Assembly: GCA_031119395.1 (NCBI GenBank)
Contig: JAVHYA010000045.1
Coordinates: 1-43,722 of the forward strand
From: Pseudomonadota bacterium
GTDB taxonomy: Bacteria > Pseudomonadota > Gammaproteobacteria > Burkholderiales > Burkholderiaceae_C
Length of the DNA stretch: 43,722 nucleotides
Direction: 5' to 3'
The notes below the pieces were generated by a model, which was not told the origin of the DNA, searched no databases, and saw only the letters and a program-made list of their open reading frames with translations. Shown here piece by piece: positions 32,900 through 41,200 of this stretch (its first letter is position 1; each line of letters opens with the position of its first letter). The position numbers and the translations under genes were made by a program.

Positions 32900-34381
32900 T
32901 CAGGTCTTGAGGAACAGGTCCTCGATGTCGCCCGACACGGGCACCTTGCCCTGCGCCAGCAGCGCGCGGTGCTTGTCCAGGCGCTTGAGATCGTAAAGAT
33001 AGTTCACCATCAGGCCCCAGGACTGCTTCATGCCCTTGGCCGACGGGTCGGCCGCCCAGTCCAGGCGCTCGACGCGCGCGCCGTTGCCCAGGTGGAAGCG
33101 GGCGACGGCGTCCAGCGGCTTGTCGTCCTTGAGCCCCCGCCCCAGGTACTCGGCCGCGCACTGCAGCAGCGCCTGGCGCAGCGGCGACTTCGGGCCCAGT
33201 GCGAGCGCGTCGTCCAGCGCGGGCAGGAAGCGCTCCGCCGTCGGCGGCAGCGAGCCCAGCAGGCGCCCCAGGGCCTCGGCCTGCTTCTCGGGCAGGCGCG
33301 CCAGCAGGCCGGCGGCGTGCTGGGCCATCCATTGGCGCAGGCCCGGGATCGGCGACAGGGTCGCGAAGGTCTTGAGCTTGGGGAACTCGGCGCGCAGCGT
33401 TTCGACGACGCGCTTGATGAGCGAATCGCCGAAGCTCACACCGCGCAGCCCCGTCTGCGTGTTGCTGATCGAATAGAAGATCGCGGTGGTGGCCTTCTCC
33501 ACCCCGGGCAGCGCCGACTCGTCCAGCAGCGGCGTGATGCTGTCGCTGATGGCGTCGGTCAGCGCCACCTCCACGAAGATCAGCGGCACCCCCGGCATGC
33601 GCGGGTGGAAGAAGCCGTAGCAGCGGCGGTCCTTCTCGTCGAGCCGGTTCTTCACGTCGGACCAGCTCTTGATGTCGTGCACCGCCTCGTAGCGGATCAG
33701 CTTCTCGATCAGCGAAGCGGGCGAATCCCAGCTGATGCGCTGCAACTCCAGGAAGGCGACGTCGAACCAGGTCGAGAACAGCTGCTCGAGTTCGGCATCG
33801 AGCGCGAGCAGGCGGCGGTCCTTCTTGAGTTCGGGCAGCAGCTCCGCGCGGAGGTCGACCAGGAAGCCCAGCCCGTCCGCATCGACGGCGAAGCGCTGCA
33901 GCAGGCGCGCCCGTGGCGACACCAGCGCGCGGCGCAGCTTGAGCTCCGCCTGGCTGTGCTCGGCGGAGCCGACGGGGGTGGCCTCGTACTGTTCGCGCGC
34001 CGCCTTGATCTTCTGCCCGTCGGGGGCGAAGCACTCGCTCATGAGCAGCCAGACGTCGTGACGCTCGGCTGGCGGCAGGGCCGCATAGGCCTGGGCCACG
34101 GCATGCGCGCGGCGGCCGGCCTCGACCTCGCTGACGCGCGCATCGACCACGGCCTGCAGGTCCTCGAGCATCTTGCGCAGCGCCCGCGGCGCCATCGCCT
34201 CGCCGTGGCGGCGCAGCGTCGCTTCCAGCCGTTCGGCCAGCGTGCGCGGCGGGCGGCTGTCGGACGCTCCTTTTTTCATAGCTGACTGCGCAGGCGCGGC
34301 GGGCGCTGCAGCCCCTTTTTCTTCGGAACCGGTGGCGCGCAGCAAGGACACGCTGCGTTGCAGCCATTCGGAAGCGCTCAT
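32900..34381 (-). CDS. matA: Malonyl-CoA decarboxylase MatA
   Basis: 493-residue malonyl-CoA decarboxylase, giving acetyl-CoA and CO2. The helical N-terminal domain and catalytic C-terminal domain are recognisable: HPRMPGVPLIFVEVALT, FYSISNTQTGLRGVSFG (with the catalytic-serine region), FATLSPIPGLRQWM, and FHLGNGARVERLDWAADPS with the catalytic His. Residues about 19–39, before the fold, are Ala/Pro-rich and encoded by repeat copy D, so the natural N-terminus may have been extended. Follows matR by 34 bp. A 149-bp gap separates it from the Bug gene. Confidence 0.95.
   Translation of the reverse strand: MSASEWLQRSVSLLRATGSEEKGAAAPAAPAQSAMKKGASDSRPPRTLAERLEATLRRHGEAMAPRALRKMLEDLQAVVDARVSEVEAGRRAHAVAQAYAALPPAERHDVWLLMSECFAPDGQKIKAAREQYEATPVGSAEHSQAELKLRRALVSPRARLLQRFAVDADGLGFLVDLRAELLPELKKDRRLLALDAELEQLFSTWFDVAFLELQRISWDSPASLIEKLIRYEAVHDIKSWSDVKNRLDEKDRRCYGFFHPRMPGVPLIFVEVALTDAISDSITPLLDESALPGVEKATTAIFYSISNTQTGLRGVSFGDSLIKRVVETLRAEFPKLKTFATLSPIPGLRQWMAQHAAGLLARLPEKQAEALGRLLGSLPPTAERFLPALDDALALGPKSPLRQALLQCAAEYLGRGLKDDKPLDAVARFHLGNGARVERLDWAADPSAKGMKQSWGLMVNYLYDLKRLDKHRALLAQGKVPVSGDIEDLFLKT
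34266..34325 (+). repeat. 60-bp hairpin-headed repeat, copy D (head degraded)
   Basis: Aligns to the other copies from CATAGCTG onward: GCGCAGGCGCGGCGGGCGC and CAGCCCC, then a T-run. The first half of the head hairpin (GCTAT) has decayed to GCTCC. It lies antisense in the 5' coding region of matA. Confidence 0.75.
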
Positions 34382-34415
34382 GCCGGGCCTCCTGGCGCGT
34401 GGGTGCTCGGGGTGC

Positions 34416-35084
34416 TCATGCGGAAAACCTCGCTTTCTGTTGCAGCGCCACGGCCCGCAGGGCCTCGCGCTGGCGGTTCAGGTGGGTGCGCATCGCCGCC
34501 TCGGCGCCGTCGCTGTCGCGCGCCTTGAGGGCGGCGAACACGGCCAGGTGCTCCGACAGGCTCTGGTCCAGCCGACCCGGCGCGTGCAGCTGCTGCAGGC
34601 GCGCGAGCTTGAGGATCTTGCGCAGGTCGCCGATCACCTGCGCCAGCCAGCGGTTGTCGGCCAGGGAGATGATGGCTTCGTGAATGGCGAAATTGGTCGC
34701 GTAGTACTCGTTGATGCGCCTGGCCCTGGCGTGGCGCGCGAGCTTCTCGTGCATGGACTCCAGCGCCTCGAGCTCGGCGTCGGTGGCGTTGCGCGCCGCT
34801 TCCCAGGCGCAACGGCCCTCGAGCAGCGCGATCACCGGGAAGATCTCGTCCAGGTCCTTCTGCGTCACTTCGGCCACGAAGCAGCCGCGACGCGGCTCGT
34901 GCCGCAGCAGTCCCTCGGCCGTCAGCACCTTCAGCGCCTCGCGCAGCGGGGTGCGCGAGATCTCGAGCCGCTCGCACAGCGCCGCCTCGTCGAGGAAGCT
35001 GCCGGGCACCAGCGTGCCCGCGAAGATCTCCTCGCGCAAGGTGGCGGCGACCTGGTCGTGCAGCGAATGCGGAACGATGCGCAT
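34416..35084 (-). CDS. matR: GntR/FadR-family regulator of the malonate operon (MatR)
   Basis: 222 residues. Winged helix-turn-helix at about 5–70 (LHDQVAATLREEIFAGTLVPGSFLDEAALCERLEISRTPLREAL), and an all-helical FCD effector domain with the metal-binding pattern (Asp/His residues in EYYATNFAIHEAII and HLAVFAALKARD). Divergent from the RlmN-like gene and first in the mat operon, so it probably represses the operon until malonate or malonyl-CoA builds up. ATG at 35084 fits the family; 35138 is a possible longer start. Confidence 0.88.
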   Translation of the reverse strand: MRIVPHSLHDQVAATLREEIFAGTLVPGSFLDEAALCERLEISRTPLREALKVLTAEGLLRHEPRRGCFVAEVTQKDLDEIFPVIALLEGRCAWEAARNATDAELEALESMHEKLARHARARRINEYYATNFAIHEAIISLADNRWLAQVIGDLRKILKLARLQQLHAPGRLDQSLSEHLAVFAALKARDSDGAEAAMRTHLNRQREALRAVALQQKARFSA

Positions 35085-35192
35085 GGCGGTGATGGGCTCC
35101 GGCGGCGGGGTCGAGCCGGCCAGCGGCCGGCGATGCATCGCAAGGATCGCGGCGCTCGGCTCGCCCGGCGAGCCGGCCGGACCCAGCGCCTG

Positions 35193-35208
35193 TAATTACC
35201 GATAATTA
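35193..35208. promoter_or_regulatory. Palindromic operator TAATTA-N4-TAATTA before matR
   Basis: TAATTACCGATAATTA, 6-bp perfect arms, the most AT-rich patch in the area. It sits 109 bp upstream of the matR ATG. Size and symmetry suit a GntR/FadR dimer site, so MatR autoregulation is likely. It may also overlap the promoter. Confidence 0.65.
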
Positions 35209-35355
35209 TGGAAAGGCCCTCGAGCGAGCGCAAGGGCCCCGGCGTCGGACAAACCCTCGGATCCCTCATCCATGGACAATCGACGCAGACACCCGCGATG
35301 CGGGCCGCGCCGCCGGCATCGAGGGCCCGGGCGGCCCGACGCGTGCCACGATCCC

Positions 35356-36447
35356 ATGAAACTTCATCAACTGCGACAGCGCCTGCGCGACGCGGGGGCC
35401 GGCCCCAGCCACGAGCAGCGCATCCTGCGCGCCTGGTCGCACGCGCTGGCGCGCGAGAGTGGCCGCCGACGGCCGTCGACCTTCTTCCCTGCACCCCTGC
35501 TGGCCGCCCTGCCCGGCATCGAGGCCGAGCTCGCGGGCCTGGCGCGGCTGCGCACGGCCCACGCCGGCGCCGATGGCTCGGAGCGCCTGCTGGTGGCGCT
35601 GGCCGACGGGCAGGCCGTGGAAAGCGTGCTGCTGCCGCGCGATGGGCTGTGCGTGTCGACGCAGGTCGGCTGCGCGGTCGGCTGCCGCTTCTGCATGACC
35701 GGCCGCGACGGGCTGCTGCGCCAGGTCGGCAGTGCCGAGATCGTGGCGCAGGTGGCGCTCGCGCGTGCGCGGCGGCCGGTGCGCAAGGTCGTGTTCATGG
35801 GCATGGGGGAACCGGCCCACAACCTGGACAACGTGCTGGAGGCCATCGACTTCCTCGGCACCGTGGGCAACGTGGGCCACAAGAACCTCGTCTTCTCGAC
35901 CGTTGGCGATCCCCGCGCCTTCGAGCGCCTGCATCGGCAGCAGGTGCGGCCGGCCCTTGCGCTGTCGCTGCACACCACGCGCGCCGGCCTGCGCCGCGAA
36001 CTGCTGCCGCGTGCGCCGGACATGAACCCCGAGGAACTGGTGGCTGCCGCGGAAGGCTATGCCCGCGCGACCGGATACCCGGTCCAGTACCAGTGGACCT
36101 TGCTGGACGGCGTCAATGACAGCGAGGCAGAACTCGACGCGCTCGTGCGGCTGCTGAAGGGGAAATACGGCGTGCTCAACGTCATCCCTTTCAATGACGT
36201 CGAGGGCGCCGGCTTCGGCCGGCCGAGCTGGGAGCGCTGCCGTGCGTTCGCACGCGCCCTGCACGAGCGCGGCATCCTCACCAAGCTGCGCGATTCGGCC
36301 GGGCAGGACATCGATGGCGGCTGCGGGCAACTGCGCGCCCGCGCGCTCGGGCTGCCGCAGCCCCTGCGTCCCCTGGGCCGTGTGCACGGCACGACGCGAT
36401 CCCTGCCATCCTCGGCAGCGGAACCCGGGCTGGCCGAGGCGCCCTGA
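35356..36447 (+). CDS. RlmN/Cfr-family radical SAM RNA methyltransferase, divergent paralogue
   Basis: 363 residues. The cluster motif CAVGCRFC (Cys106, Cys110, Cys113) follows GLCVSTQ (Cys99), and DIDGGCGQL carries the methyl-carrying Cys (about 323), so all catalytic Cys of RlmN are kept. VVFMGMGEPAHNLDNVL, LALSLHTT and LLDGVNDSEAELD also match. However, the FSTVGDP block replaces the usual TLSTSG, and the N-terminal domain is short and unlike typical RlmN. True rlmN usually lies near ndk and ispG, which are absent here, so this is probably a second copy with an altered target. C-terminus has an extra tail of about 30 residues. Confidence 0.8.
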   Translation: MKLHQLRQRLRDAGAGPSHEQRILRAWSHALARESGRRRPSTFFPAPLLAALPGIEAELAGLARLRTAHAGADGSERLLVALADGQAVESVLLPRDGLCVSTQVGCAVGCRFCMTGRDGLLRQVGSAEIVAQVALARARRPVRKVVFMGMGEPAHNLDNVLEAIDFLGTVGNVGHKNLVFSTVGDPRAFERLHRQQVRPALALSLHTTRAGLRRELLPRAPDMNPEELVAAAEGYARATGYPVQYQWTLLDGVNDSEAELDALVRLLKGKYGVLNVIPFNDVEGAGFGRPSWERCRAFARALHERGILTKLRDSAGQDIDGGCGQLRARALGLPQPLRPLGRVHGTTRSLPSSAAEPGLAEAP

Positions 36448-36453
36448 GAACGC

Positions 36454-37275
36454 CTAGTTCCGCCCGACGCGGAACTCGATCCGTCGGTTGCGCGAGCGGC
36501 CGTCGGCCGAGTCGTTGGACGCCACGGGCTGGTCCGGCCCGGCACCACTGGTGGCCAGCGTGGCCGGATCGATGCCCTTGTTCACGAGGTAGCCCTTGAC
36601 GCTGTCGGCCCGCGCCTGGCTGAGCGCGAGGTTGGCGCCGCGGCTGCCTGCGTTGTCGGTGTGGCCGATGATGGCGACCGACTTGTTGGTGAGCTTGAGG
36701 AGGGTGGGCGCCATCTCGTCCAGGATGGCCCGGCCCTTCGCCGTGAGCGTCGCGCTGCCGACCTCGAACTCGACGATGCGGTTGGCCAGCGCCTGGTCGA
36801 CCATGATCTGCTCCGAGACCGGCACGCGCAGCCCGTTGCGGATCGTGTAGGTGGGGTTGAGCGCGGCAGCCATGTCGCTGACGATCCTGGTGCGCAGGCC
36901 CTCGTTGCCGACTTCGCCGGTCACGGCCATCTGCGTGCCGTCGATGGCAATCTGGCCACGGCGGATGTCCTTGAGGGCCGGCGTGATCAGCTTCTGCACG
37001 TTGGCCGACCAGTTGGCCGGCGCCGCCACGCCGCCGTCCACCTCGATCTTGTCGATCACGTGGGCCGGGCCGTAGATGTTGCGCAGCGCGGTGATCACCG
37101 CCACGCGGGTGGCCTCGTCCGGCACCTGGCCGCCGGCCACCACGGGCTCGCCCCGGGGCGCACTGCCCGCCTCGTTGACCACCGCCGCCGGCGCGGGTTG
37201 CGCCGCGACCGGCAGCATGGCCGCCAGGGCCATGGAAAGCAGCGCGAATGGAAGCGCACGTCGAAAGGCCAGCAT
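36454..37275 (-). CDS. OmpA-domain envelope protein with BON-like region, last gene of the T6SS strand
   Basis: 273 residues. Signal peptide (about 1–25, LPVAAQ), a middle region (about 48–160) resembling paired BON domains (VAVITALRNIYGPAHVID…; GQIAIDGTQMAVTGEVGN), and a C-terminal OmpA peptidoglycan-binding domain (about 165–273) with VEFEVGSATLTAKGRAILDE, GHTDNAGS, ALSQARADSV and GRSRNRRIEF. It starts one base after the tagF stop (gap 37276), so it belongs to the T6SS operon. It may anchor the apparatus to peptidoglycan, as TagL does, but it lacks membrane helices other than the signal. Confidence 0.85.
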   Translation of the reverse strand: MLAFRRALPFALLSMALAAMLPVAAQPAPAAVVNEAGSAPRGEPVVAGGQVPDEATRVAVITALRNIYGPAHVIDKIEVDGGVAAPANWSANVQKLITPALKDIRRGQIAIDGTQMAVTGEVGNEGLRTRIVSDMAAALNPTYTIRNGLRVPVSEQIMVDQALANRIVEFEVGSATLTAKGRAILDEMAPTLLKLTNKSVAIIGHTDNAGSRGANLALSQARADSVKGYLVNKGIDPATLATSGAGPDQPVASNDSADGRSRNRRIEFRVGRN

Positions 37276-37276
37276 C

Positions 37277-38272
37277 TCACTCCCCGATGAAAACTTCGCG
37301 GAACGTGCCCAGCACGATCGCGAGCGGCAACTGCGGCTGGTCGAGATAGCTCACCAGCTTGTACAGCGCGTAGTTGCTGTGGATGCTCTCCTCCACCCAC
37401 TCGGCGTTGTCGACCTCGATGTTCTGCTCGGCATAGACCTGCGGATGGATCACGCCCTGCAGGCTGCGCGGCGACAGGCCGTTGAATCCGATGACCAGGC
37501 GCGGCCGACCGTGGACGTCGCCGATGCACACCAGCAGCTCCAGGTCGGCCCTGGCGAAGAACTGCGAGACCAGGTCCAGCCAGAAGGTGGCCACCAGTTC
37601 GCGGCAGGCCGGGTCGCTCGGCAAAGGCAGGGTCAGGCCCTTCTCGAGGTGCGGGACCGAGCTTCCCATGACCGGTTGCAGCAGCATGCCCAGCGCGAGG
37701 ATGGCGCGCCGCAGCGACACGCGGTGGCCGGCGAAGGCCAGCATCTGCTCGACCCGCAGCAGGCTGTAGCCCTGCAGGAAGGCGTCGTAGCTCGCGGCCT
37801 GCACGGACCCGCGGAAGGCCGAGGGAATGGCGGGTGACCAGTTCTCCAGGCCGCGCAGCGGCGCATCGGGCTCCGTCGAGGCGGCCAGCTGGGCGACGGT
37901 GCCGGCCAGATGCTGCCAGCAATCGCCCAGCAGCGCCGGCGCGCCGACCAGGAAGTCGAGGGCCGCCTCGGCCTCGATCGGCACGGCGGCCAGGAAGGGG
38001 TAGCGCCGCGAGGCCTCGTCGTGGCTGGGCCGCAGGTGGCCGGCGATCGCCAGCCGGCTGCGCGAGCCGAGGCAGGCGAAATGAAGCGGCGGGGCCGCGT
38101 CGTAGATGAGCTTCCAGCGCGGATCCTCGGCCAGCAATGCCATGGCCTGGGACAGCCATTCGTCGAGGGCCTTGAGCAACTGCGGGTTGTACTGGCCCTT
38201 CACGAAGTCGCCGCGCGACGGCAGCTTGCCGAAGTACGACGGCCGCTGCATCTGGACCTGCGGCGCGCTCAT
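37277..38272 (-). CDS. tagF: Type VI secretion protein TagF
   Basis: 331 residues. The opening YFGKLPSRGDFV (about 13–24) and DEWLSQAMALL, CLGSRSRLAIAGHLRPSHDEASRRYPFL are TagF landmarks (post-translational repressor of T6SS in Pseudomonas). Here it is longer than the minimal TagF of about 230 residues, with an extra C-terminal part containing GDVHGRPRLVIGFNGLSP. The ATG overlaps the tssM stop as ATGA. Confidence 0.92.
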   Translation of the reverse strand: MSAPQVQMQRPSYFGKLPSRGDFVKGQYNPQLLKALDEWLSQAMALLAEDPRWKLIYDAAPPLHFACLGSRSRLAIAGHLRPSHDEASRRYPFLAAVPIEAEAALDFLVGAPALLGDCWQHLAGTVAQLAASTEPDAPLRGLENWSPAIPSAFRGSVQAASYDAFLQGYSLLRVEQMLAFAGHRVSLRRAILALGMLLQPVMGSSVPHLEKGLTLPLPSDPACRELVATFWLDLVSQFFARADLELLVCIGDVHGRPRLVIGFNGLSPRSLQGVIHPQVYAEQNIEVDNAEWVEESIHSNYALYKLVSYLDQPQLPLAIVLGTFREVFIGE

Positions 38273-41200
38273 GGCTTGCTCCCGGGCGCGGCCGGCGCCG
38301 CCGCGGCCGCCGGGGCCTGGGCCACCGCCGCGGGCAGCGTCACGCCGCGCAGGCCCCTGCCCTGCGGCGAATCGCCGGCCCCGGCCTGGGCGCTCTGCAC
38401 CACGCGCAGGCGCACCGTCACGTTCACGCCCTCGCGCACCCACTGCAGCTCGAAGCTGCCATCGGGCTGGCGCGTGCGCTGGGCGGTGTTGAGCAGGCGC
38501 TCCAGGCCGAAGTTGCCGGGCTCGTTGATGAGCTCCACGGTCCGGCCGTCGAAGGTCGTGGCCGTGATGCGCGCGCCGGGCGATCCCTGGGCGTTGGGCC
38601 ACACGAAGTTGGTCCACTGCGGCGGCGTGTTGCGGTAGCGCAGTTGCTGGCCGTCGATCTCGACCAGGTACTCCGTCAGGCCCGACACCGGCTGCGGGAG
38701 GATCTGGAACAGCGTCTGCGGCTGCCCGCCCGCACCGCCGCCGCTGGCCGCCCCACCCTGCAGCGGCGCCACCCACTGGGCGAAGCCGGTCACGAACTCC
38801 TGGCCCAGCTGCAGGCTCTGGTCGCCCCAGGCGCGCGCGGAGAGAAGGTCGCCGCGGCGGATGACCAGCGGCCCCATGGTCGCCGTCACGTACTTGCTGA
38901 TGGCGCCCTCGGGGCCGAAGACCTGGGCGATCTCGGACGGCGCGGCCTCGATCCTGGCGGTCGGCGAGAAGGGGTACTTGGCGGCGAGCGACTGCTGGAA
39001 CAGCTGCACCACCTGCGCATTCCAGACCTTGTTGAGCTCGGCCGCCGTGGGCTGCAGCACGACCGCGTAGGCCTGCACCAGCGGCCGCACCAGCAGCGGC
39101 CGCAGGGCCTGGCGCTGTGCGGCGTCCATGCCGGTGAGCATCTGCTCGTCCACATACTTCAGCGCGTCGGCCAGCTCGGAGCCGTTGCCGTCGAGCGTCT
39201 GCTGCATCAGGAGGCGAGCGCCGGGGCCGGGGTCGCCCTGGTTCTTGATCTGGTTGAAGCGGGTGCGCAGTTTCGACAGCTGCTGCAGGTAGGCGCGCAG
39301 GAGCGAGTTGTTGTCGCGCTCGACCACCAGGCGCGCCACGCCGGCGAAGTCCTTGCCCACCGGCCCCATCGGCACCTCGAGCGCGCCGACGGTGCTGGCG
39401 TCGACGTTCACGTTGACGTTCACGCCCGACGGCGCAGCGCCGCTGAACAGTCGCTTGACCCAGTTGACGGCGCCGCTGCCGGCCTTCTGCAGCCCGGCAT
39501 TGACCGCAGTGGGGTTGTCCCACGAGGTCTGCTGGTAGACCGTGTCGAGCACCTTGCGGATGGGCGAGTTCTGCGGATCGCCCAGCTGGTTCATCGCGTC
39601 GACGGCCTTGTCGAAGCTGCCCATGTCGCGCACCGCGATGCCCTGCACGAAACGCTGCCACTCGCGCGCGTACTCGAGCTTGTACAGGGTGACCAGCGTC
39701 TTGCGGATCTGCTCGGGGCTGCCTTCGAGGGTGAGGTCGTCGTTGGCCGCCACGTTGAGCACCCAGTCCTTGGTGTTGCTCTCCTTGTTGGCGGCATCGC
39801 GGATCGCCTGGTCGACGTAGTCCTGCCAGGCCTCGCGCGTGAAGGCGCCCGAGATCACGGTGCTGCCCGCCACCACGCTCTCGGCTTCGGCACCGCCCGT
39901 GCCCAGGATGCGCGCCACCGTCATCGGTGCGAAGCGGGTCGACGCACGCGCCTTGATGTCGGCGTAGACCCGCTCGCGTGCCGGCATGCCGCGCACCACG
40001 CGGCGCAGGTTGTCGCGCGTCTGCTCGACCAGCGCGAGGTTGCTGTCGGCGAGCACGGGCCAGTTGTCGTCGCCCACGCGGCTGAGGTAGAAGCCGATCA
40101 TGCGCTCGGCGTCGCGGATCACTTCCTGGCGCGTCATGTCGCCGCGCTGCGACTCCAGCCAGCCCCGCCAGAAGCGCGGCAGCTGGTCGGTCAGGTGGGC
40201 CGCTTCGAGGTGCCGCTTGTCCGACAGCATGAGGTAGGTCTTGAGGGCGTTGTAGGCGTCCTGCACGTCGGCGGGCGACGCGCCCGCGTACAGCCCGCCG
40301 CTGGCCGGCGCCGAAGCGGCCGGCGCTGCACTGGCGCCGCTCGCCGTCACCGTGAGCGGCTTGAGCTGCTCGGGCTTCGCGTTGACCTCCTTGAGGAAGG
40401 CCTGCAGGCTGCCTGCGACCGGCGCCAGCATCAGTTGCTTGACGCCGCCGTAGTACTCGGCCACCAGCTTGTCCTCGAGCTGGTTGCCCTGGTAGAGGCC
40501 CAGCGCCAGCGCCAGGGGCCGGTCTTCGCGGAACCTGTGCAGCTGCTCGATGCGGTCCTGCAGGATGTTCAGTGCCTCGAAGCGGGGCTTCAGGCCGGCT
40601 CCGCCGGACTGCAGCTTCACCACCTTCTGCAGGTCGGCCTCGACGTTGGCGACGAGCTGCCGGTTGCCCAGGTACGACCAGGTCCATCCGCCCAGCGCCA
40701 GCGCCAGGAGCGCGACGAAACCGAAGAAGCCCAGGTAGCGCAGCCGCGTCTTCACCGGGCTCGCGAACTGCCGCACGGTCCTGCGGTCGGCGAACACGAC
40801 CTTGGAGAACAGGTCGCGCAGGAAGAAGCCGTTCTGCGAGTAGATCTCGCGCGCCTCCCGGTTGGCCGGGCTGAGCGTCAGGCCGAAGCGCGCGGCGATG
40901 CGCTCGGTCGAGAGGCTGCGCACGGTGCCTTCCTGCAGCGCACTCGTGAAGTAGAAGCCGCGGAACACCGGCTTGTACTGGAAGGGATTGCTCTCGAACA
41001 GGGTGGCTAGGAAGACCCGCAATGCCGGCTTGATGCCCGCGAACTCGAGCGGAAAGATCATCAGCTCCGGCGACGGGTTGGCCGCGCGGTGGGTCGCGAT
41101 GTGCGCGACGCTGATCTCCTTCAAGCCGGTGTAGAGCTCGTCGAAGCGCCGGTCGAACAGCGCCACCGCGTCCTGCTTCTCGTCGGGCTCGTAGGGCAGC

